Assembly (NCBI GenBank): GCA_003660555.1 | Contig: QMUK01000060.1 | Coordinates: 1-8,131, forward strand | DNA from: Thermococci archaeon | GTDB lineage: Archaea > Hadarchaeota > B88-G9 | Direction of reading: 5' to 3' | Length of the DNA: 8,131 bases | In this document: positions 5,640-8,131 of the stretch, piece after piece | Layout: every line of letters starts with the position of its first letter | How positions within the stretch are numbered: the first letter of the stretch is position 1 | The notes under the pieces: model-generated | Told to the model about the DNA's origin: nothing | The model's input: only the letters and a program-made list of their open reading frames with translations | The model's database searches: none | Program-made: the position numbers and the translations under genes

Positions 5640-5880
5640 CTCTCTAAGTGATTGGGAGCGATGTCGCCCGACCCTAACACCTCTCTTCATCGAAGAGGTT
5701 ATCCTCCCTCTGGAGGCTGACCCGGGTGGGCTGTCCTGCGTTAGGGTTGTCCTCCCGTCATAGCTAGGCTCTCTCCACACTCCGGGAGGGACCCAATAAC
5801 GCAGGGGCTCATGTACCCTCTCCCTTGCCCCAGAGTTCACTGTTTCTCTCCGGTCCTCGAGGAGAGGGGAGTTCACAGCC
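5640..5880 (-). ncRNA. Unclassified highly structured RNA or long 5' leader
   Basis: A TATA box at 5901-5910 predicts transcription start at about 5880, exactly where a GC-rich, strongly folding segment begins. Visible helices are: CTCTCC (5866-5861) with GGAGAG (5851-5846); a long hairpin of CCTGCGTTA (5805-5797) with TAACGCAGG (5743-5735), continued by GGGT/ACCC across a two-base bulge and by CCTCCCG (5789-5783) with CGGGAGG (5757-5751), 20 bp in all; GCCCACCC (5731-5724) with GGGTCGGGC (5674-5666), one bulged base, enclosing hairpins at 5716-5703 and 5699-5679. It lacks the RNase P GAGGAAAGTCC core and the SRP helix 8 GGAA/AGCAG motif. It runs without a terminator into the Toprim gene, so it may be a stable RNA processed from the operon transcript or a regulatory leader. 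Confidence 0.6.
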
Positions 5881-5900
5881 TTTTCAGATTTCTCTAGAGG

Positions 5901-5911
5901 AATATAAAAAT
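5901..5911. promoter_or_regulatory. Shared bidirectional TATA element
   Basis: The A/T-rich core reads ATATAAAAAT on + and ATTTTTATAT on -, a good TATA box in both directions. On the - strand it is preceded by an A-rich BRE-like AAAAAG and predicts transcription start at about 5880, the 5' edge of the structured RNA. On + it predicts start near 5930, ten bases before the OsmC ATG with its GGGGTG ribosome site. One site may therefore serve the Toprim-gap-dnaG operon and osmC. Confidence 0.6.
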
Positions 5912-5940
5912 CTTTTTCTAGTAGGAACTTGGGGTGCGAC

Positions 5941-6333
5941 ATGAAGGTGATTTGGAGGGGAAGTGATAAGTACTCCCTACTTATTGACGAAGATGAGAAG
6001 ATACTGGAGTTCTCAGAGTCTAACAATAGAATAACTCCAATGAAGCTATTGTTACTCAGTGTAGCTAGTTGCACAGCCATGGACGTAGTACACATACTGA
6101 AGAAAATGAAGGAGGATGTAAAGGAAGTTCAGGTGGAAATAGATGGAAAAAGGAGAGAGGAATATCCCAGAATATACGAAAAAATAGAAATTAGGTACAG
6201 GATAAGAGGGGACGTAAACGAGGAGCGCGCGAGGAGAGCTGTAGAACTCAGTTTGAGTAAATATTGTTCCGCCTCTAATCAAGTCTCTTCCGGGGGTGCT
6301 CTAATATCTTGGTCACTGGAAATTCAGGAGTAG
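5941..6333 (+). CDS. OsmC/Ohr-family protein, YhfA-like subgroup
   Basis: The 130-residue protein carries both conserved cysteines of the OsmC family: C44 in LLSVASCTAMDVVHILKKM and C109 in LSLSKYCSASNQVS. These pair as the thiol active site in peroxide-reducing family members. The CTAMDVV and KYCS motifs match the YhfA-like (COG1765) branch, whose substrate is less certain than that of Ohr or OsmC proper. Start at ATG 5941 follows GGGGTG; an in-frame TTG at 5929 would overlap that ribosome site and is rejected. It shares the TATA element with the divergent operon. Its last 21 bases overlap the end of the convergent DUF92 gene. It is a cytosolic protein of normal family length. Confidence 0.92.
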   Translation: MKVIWRGSDKYSLLIDEDEKILEFSESNNRITPMKLLLLSVASCTAMDVVHILKKMKEDVKEVQVEIDGKRREEYPRIYEKIEIRYRIRGDVNEERARRAVELSLSKYCSASNQVSSGGALISWSLEIQE

Positions 6334-7017
6334 AGGAACTAATCCGGCTAGAAAGGTGGACATGAAATTGACTCCGTTATTGTCTATTAGACCTCTCCTC
6401 TGTAGCGTAGCTCCTAAGAGGCTGTCGAAGTGACTGCCTATTATGCCTGAGAGGAAGACCTGCATGAAATTTGTTAATCCGAAGCCGAACAGAATCCAAG
6501 AGGTTCCGGCTATTAGGAGAGAGCCCAGAACTCCAAAGAGTTCTCCAAGTGGTGAAATAGCCCCGTCTTCTCCTACCTCGACTTTCTCTAGAGTGGTTAT
6601 TAGCCTAGGTCTCTCCTTGCTAAGCACTCCTATCTCACTACTGAGCGTGTCTGAAGTCGCTGAGGAGACAGAGGCCGAAAATGAAACTAGGGCCAGGTCT
6701 CCTATTAGGGGTCTCAGAGATATGAATATTGTTGGAAACAAACCATTTCCCAAGACGTTCCATAGACCTCTTCTCCCCATCTTCGACTGAGCCACGCCCA
6801 TTCTCAATTTAAGCCCATATTTGACCTTGGTAGCAATATAGGCAGATAGGAAAAAGATTAAGATTACAGAGAAAGCTTCTAGCCCACCGAAGAATAGAGA
6901 CGCTATGCCTATTAGTGCTCCAGAAGTAGCCCCCTTCCCATCTAGGGCTCCTAGGAAGTAGGACAGGAGAGCAAAAGAAGTTGGTATGATGAGTGTTAGC
7001 CCTATCTCTGAGTACAT
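6313..7017 (-). CDS. DUF92 / TMEM19 family integral membrane protein
   Basis: The 234-residue protein has about six to seven hydrophobic segments and the conserved DUF92 motifs: KMGRRGLWNVLGNG (79-92), SDTLSSEIG (122-130), PRLITT (137-142), GAISPLG (152-158) and FDSLLGATLQRRG (197-209). The plant member VTE6 is a phytyl-phosphate kinase, and other members are thought to act on polyprenyl phosphates. In an archaeon, isoprenoid phosphate metabolism for membrane lipids or carriers is a reasonable inference, but the function is not shown. The ATG at 7017 lies inside the last 16 bases of the upstream hydrolase gene, whose tail supplies GTGA as ribosome site, so the two are co-transcribed. The 3' end overlaps OsmC by 21 bases on the opposite strand. 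Confidence 0.9.
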   Translation of the reverse strand: MYSEIGLTLIIPTSFALLSYFLGALDGKGATSGALIGIASLFFGGLEAFSVILIFFLSAYIATKVKYGLKLRMGVAQSKMGRRGLWNVLGNGLFPTIFISLRPLIGDLALVSFSASVSSATSDTLSSEIGVLSKERPRLITTLEKVEVGEDGAISPLGELFGVLGSLLIAGTSWILFGFGLTNFMQVFLSGIIGSHFDSLLGATLQRRGLIDNNGVNFMSTFLAGLVPLLLNFQ

Positions 7018-7541
7018 ATCTCTTCACTTCTGACTATCTCTGCTTTGAGTATCTCTCTCATCTGTTTTATCGCAAATTCGTGGTCTTCTTTGGAGAAGGA
7101 TGCAACACAATCCTCTATTACTTTGACTTCATACCCCCTCATGAACGCATCTGCTGCAGTGTAGAGAACGCACACGTTTGTAGCCACGCCCGAGAGATAA
7201 AGAGTATTTATTCCCCTCTCTCTTAGATACAGGTCCAAATCGGTGTATAGAAATGCGCTGTATCTTCTCTTTAATATTATTCTATCTCTAGGGTTCGGTT
7301 TGAGTTCCTCTACTATTTGAGATCCCCACTCTCCTTCCAATGCGTGATTGCCCCATATCTCAGTTTCCTTGTCTCCCTCGATGTGAGAGTCACAGATGAA
7401 GATTACCTCCTCGTTGGATTTTCTGAAGTGGTCTACTACTTTAGATAGATTTGGAAGTATATCCCTGCTCTGTGGAATGAACAGTTTACCCCTTGGATGA
7501 ACGAAGTCGTTTATCATGTCTATTATCAGGAGTGCCCTCAA
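7002..7541 (-). CDS. Nicotinamidase / isochorismatase-family hydrolase
   Basis: The 179-residue cysteine hydrolase has the complete catalytic triad D8 (LLIIDMINDF), K91 (IILKRRYSAF) and C124 (SGVATNVCVLYTA, with the cis-peptide VA). It also has the metal-ligand set of archaeal nicotinamidases: D51 and H53 in CDSHIEGD, and H66 in GNHALEG. That pattern favours nicotinamidase (nicotinamide to nicotinic acid, in NAD salvage), though related amidases share it. The start is TTG at 7541, four bases after a GGGGGAG ribosome site. A TATA element at 7572-7581 is correctly placed. It overlaps the DUF92 gene by 16 bases and forms a two-gene operon with it. Cytosolic; length normal for the family. Confidence 0.9.
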   Translation of the reverse strand: MRALLIIDMINDFVHPRGKLFIPQSRDILPNLSKVVDHFRKSNEEVIFICDSHIEGDKETEIWGNHALEGEWGSQIVEELKPNPRDRIILKRRYSAFLYTDLDLYLRERGINTLYLSGVATNVCVLYTAADAFMRGYEVKVIEDCVASFSKEDHEFAIKQMREILKAEIVRSEEICTQR

Positions 7542-7570
7542 TTTCTCCCCCGTCCCTCCTAGATTCCAAT

Positions 7571-7581
7571 GCTAATATAAG
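7571..7581. promoter_or_regulatory. Second shared TATA element between divergent genes
   Basis: GCTAATATAAG on + reads CTTATATTAGC on -. The - reading predicts a start at about 7549-7554, leaving a short leader with the GGGGGAG ribosome site before the TTG at 7541. The + reading predicts a start near 7603 for the gene running off the right edge. CTAA and TTAG flank the core symmetrically. Confidence 0.5.
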
Positions 7582-7715
7582 TTAGCTGTTAATGGCAGGA
7601 AGTCGAAGGCTGGGAATTCAGCAAGAGTCAACTCTGTGGGGAGTACGCGCATTGGTTATATACCACTACTGATTTCGACTTCAGAGAGCTGGGGAGTGTA
7701 GCTGGGGGAATCCAT

Positions 7716-8131
7716 TTGCGTGAGTTGACTGATGTGCTGGACAAGTGTCTGAGAGAGGTCATTGGTGACGATAGGGAAGTGCCAGAGTTCAGGACTGTGC
7801 TAGATGAACGAGACGAGAGGTTGTATCTGATAGTCCATGACAGAGCAGAGAAAAGTATGATGATAGCAGGCGGATTAATTGGGAAAGTAGCTAGTCTTCT
7901 AGGACTGAATATAACAGTTCTAGCACTTTCCGACATAATAAGTAAGAGAATGAGGATTGCGAGGAATTTAAAGTACTTCCCAAACAGCGGGGTATTTGGA
8001 AGAATTAAAGAGCTAATGATCTCTGAGTTGAAATATCCTCCAAGGAAGCTTCCTGAACTAGATAAATATGGAGAGAGCCTAATATTCTTCCTAGAAAGTA
8101 ATTACCAGTCTCTCCTCTCCGAGAAAATTGG
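7716..8131 (+). CDS. Unidentified protein with KH-like segment (3' end outside window)
   Basis: This frame is open from 7593, just after an in-frame TAA at 7590-7592, to the window end. The first in-frame start codon is TTG at 7716, then TTG 7725 and GTG 7734, none with a strong ribosome site, so the start is uncertain. The translation is clearly protein-like: RLYLIVHDRAEKSMMIAGGL, then IGKVASLLGLNITVLALSDI, then RIARNLKYFPNSGVFGRIKELM. The segment from IVHDRAEKS through GLIGKVASLLGLNITVLAL resembles a KH-type nucleic-acid-binding fold (helix, glycine turn, helix, strand), but the match is by eye. KH segments occur before PP-loop ATPase domains in some archaeal proteins; the rest lies outside the window, so this cannot be tested here. 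A TATA element at 7571-7580 is the likely promoter. Confidence 0.6.
   Translation, partial: MRELTDVLDKCLREVIGDDREVPEFRTVLDERDERLYLIVHDRAEKSMMIAGGLIGKVASLLGLNITVLALSDIISKRMRIARNLKYFPNSGVFGRIKELMISELKYPPRKLPELDKYGESLIFFLESNYQSLLSEKI

Noticed and set aside
5131-5763. 210-codon + strand frame antisense to the Toprim gene and the structured RNA
   Set aside because: Ser/Leu-rich shadow with no ribosome site; the Toprim motifs on the other strand are decisive.
5640-5880. RNase P RNA or SRP RNA
   Set aside because: Size and structure fit loosely, but the GAGGAAAGTCC and ACAGAA core of RNase P and the helix 8 loop (GGAA with AGCAG) of SRP RNA are absent on both strands. GGAGGACAACCC is only a poor echo of the former.
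5631-6095. N-terminal extension of the small Toprim protein (open frame to 290 residues)
   Set aside because: It runs antisense through osmC, across the TATA element and through the structured RNA. The ATG at 5630 has its own ribosome site and gives a normal family length.
7628-7936. 102-codon - strand frame at the right edge
   Set aside because: Ser-rich shadow of the + strand frame, which has the better protein signature.
1-8131. CRISPR arrays, insertion sequences, integrase sites or defence systems
   Set aside because: No regularly spaced direct repeats, transposase motifs, terminal repeats or tRNA-targeted integration sites were seen on either strand.

Overview
The window looks like chromosomal DNA of a thermophilic archaeon. 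It carries an archaeal-type DnaG primase, a type II (archaeal) phosphorylating GAPDH, an archaeal small Toprim protein (UPF0292-like) and a DUF92 membrane protein. Arginine is mostly AGA/AGG, TTG starts are frequent, Shine-Dalgarno sites are strong GGTGA/GGAGGTGA types, and TATA boxes sit about 25-30 bases before predicted transcription starts. The DnaG N-terminus resembles euryarchaeal and deep-branching TACK proteins more than Sulfolobus. A Korarchaeota-like or similar thermophile is a guess, not a call.

Layout. Positions 1-90 hold the 3' tail of a + strand gene that meets, with a 14-base overlap, a small - strand single-helix membrane protein gene (77-283). Positions 284-663 hold only weak coding traces, including a possibly frameshifted small - strand gene in a purine-rich tract. 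A five-helix membrane protein of unknown function (664-1206, -) follows. Next is a 291-base gap (1207-1497) with an 8-bp inverted repeat.

The core is a tightly packed - strand operon, read from right to left: a highly structured RNA of about 240 nt (5640-5880), the small Toprim gene (5223-5630), gap (4203-5207), dnaG (3001-4197), an unrecognised alpha/beta protein (2580-2999) and a PflX-type radical SAM protein (1498-2583). Genes overlap or are separated by 5-15 bases, and at two junctions the Shine-Dalgarno site overlaps the upstream stop codon and serves a TTG start. The operon joins central carbon metabolism (GAPDH), an exosome/primase protein (DnaG) and a nuclease-like Toprim protein under one promoter.

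A near-symmetric TATA element at 5901-5911 can drive both the structured RNA/operon (-) and an OsmC-family gene (+, 5941-6333). OsmC runs into the end of a convergent - strand pair: DUF92 (6313-7017) and a nicotinamidase/isochorismatase-type hydrolase (7002-7541). A second shared TATA element at 7571-7581 separates that pair from a + strand gene that runs off the right edge and has no good start codon.

The most unusual item is the structured RNA or leader at 5640-5880. It has a correctly placed promoter, several strong helices and two mutually exclusive foldings, and I could not match it to RNase P RNA, SRP RNA, tRNA or 5S rRNA.
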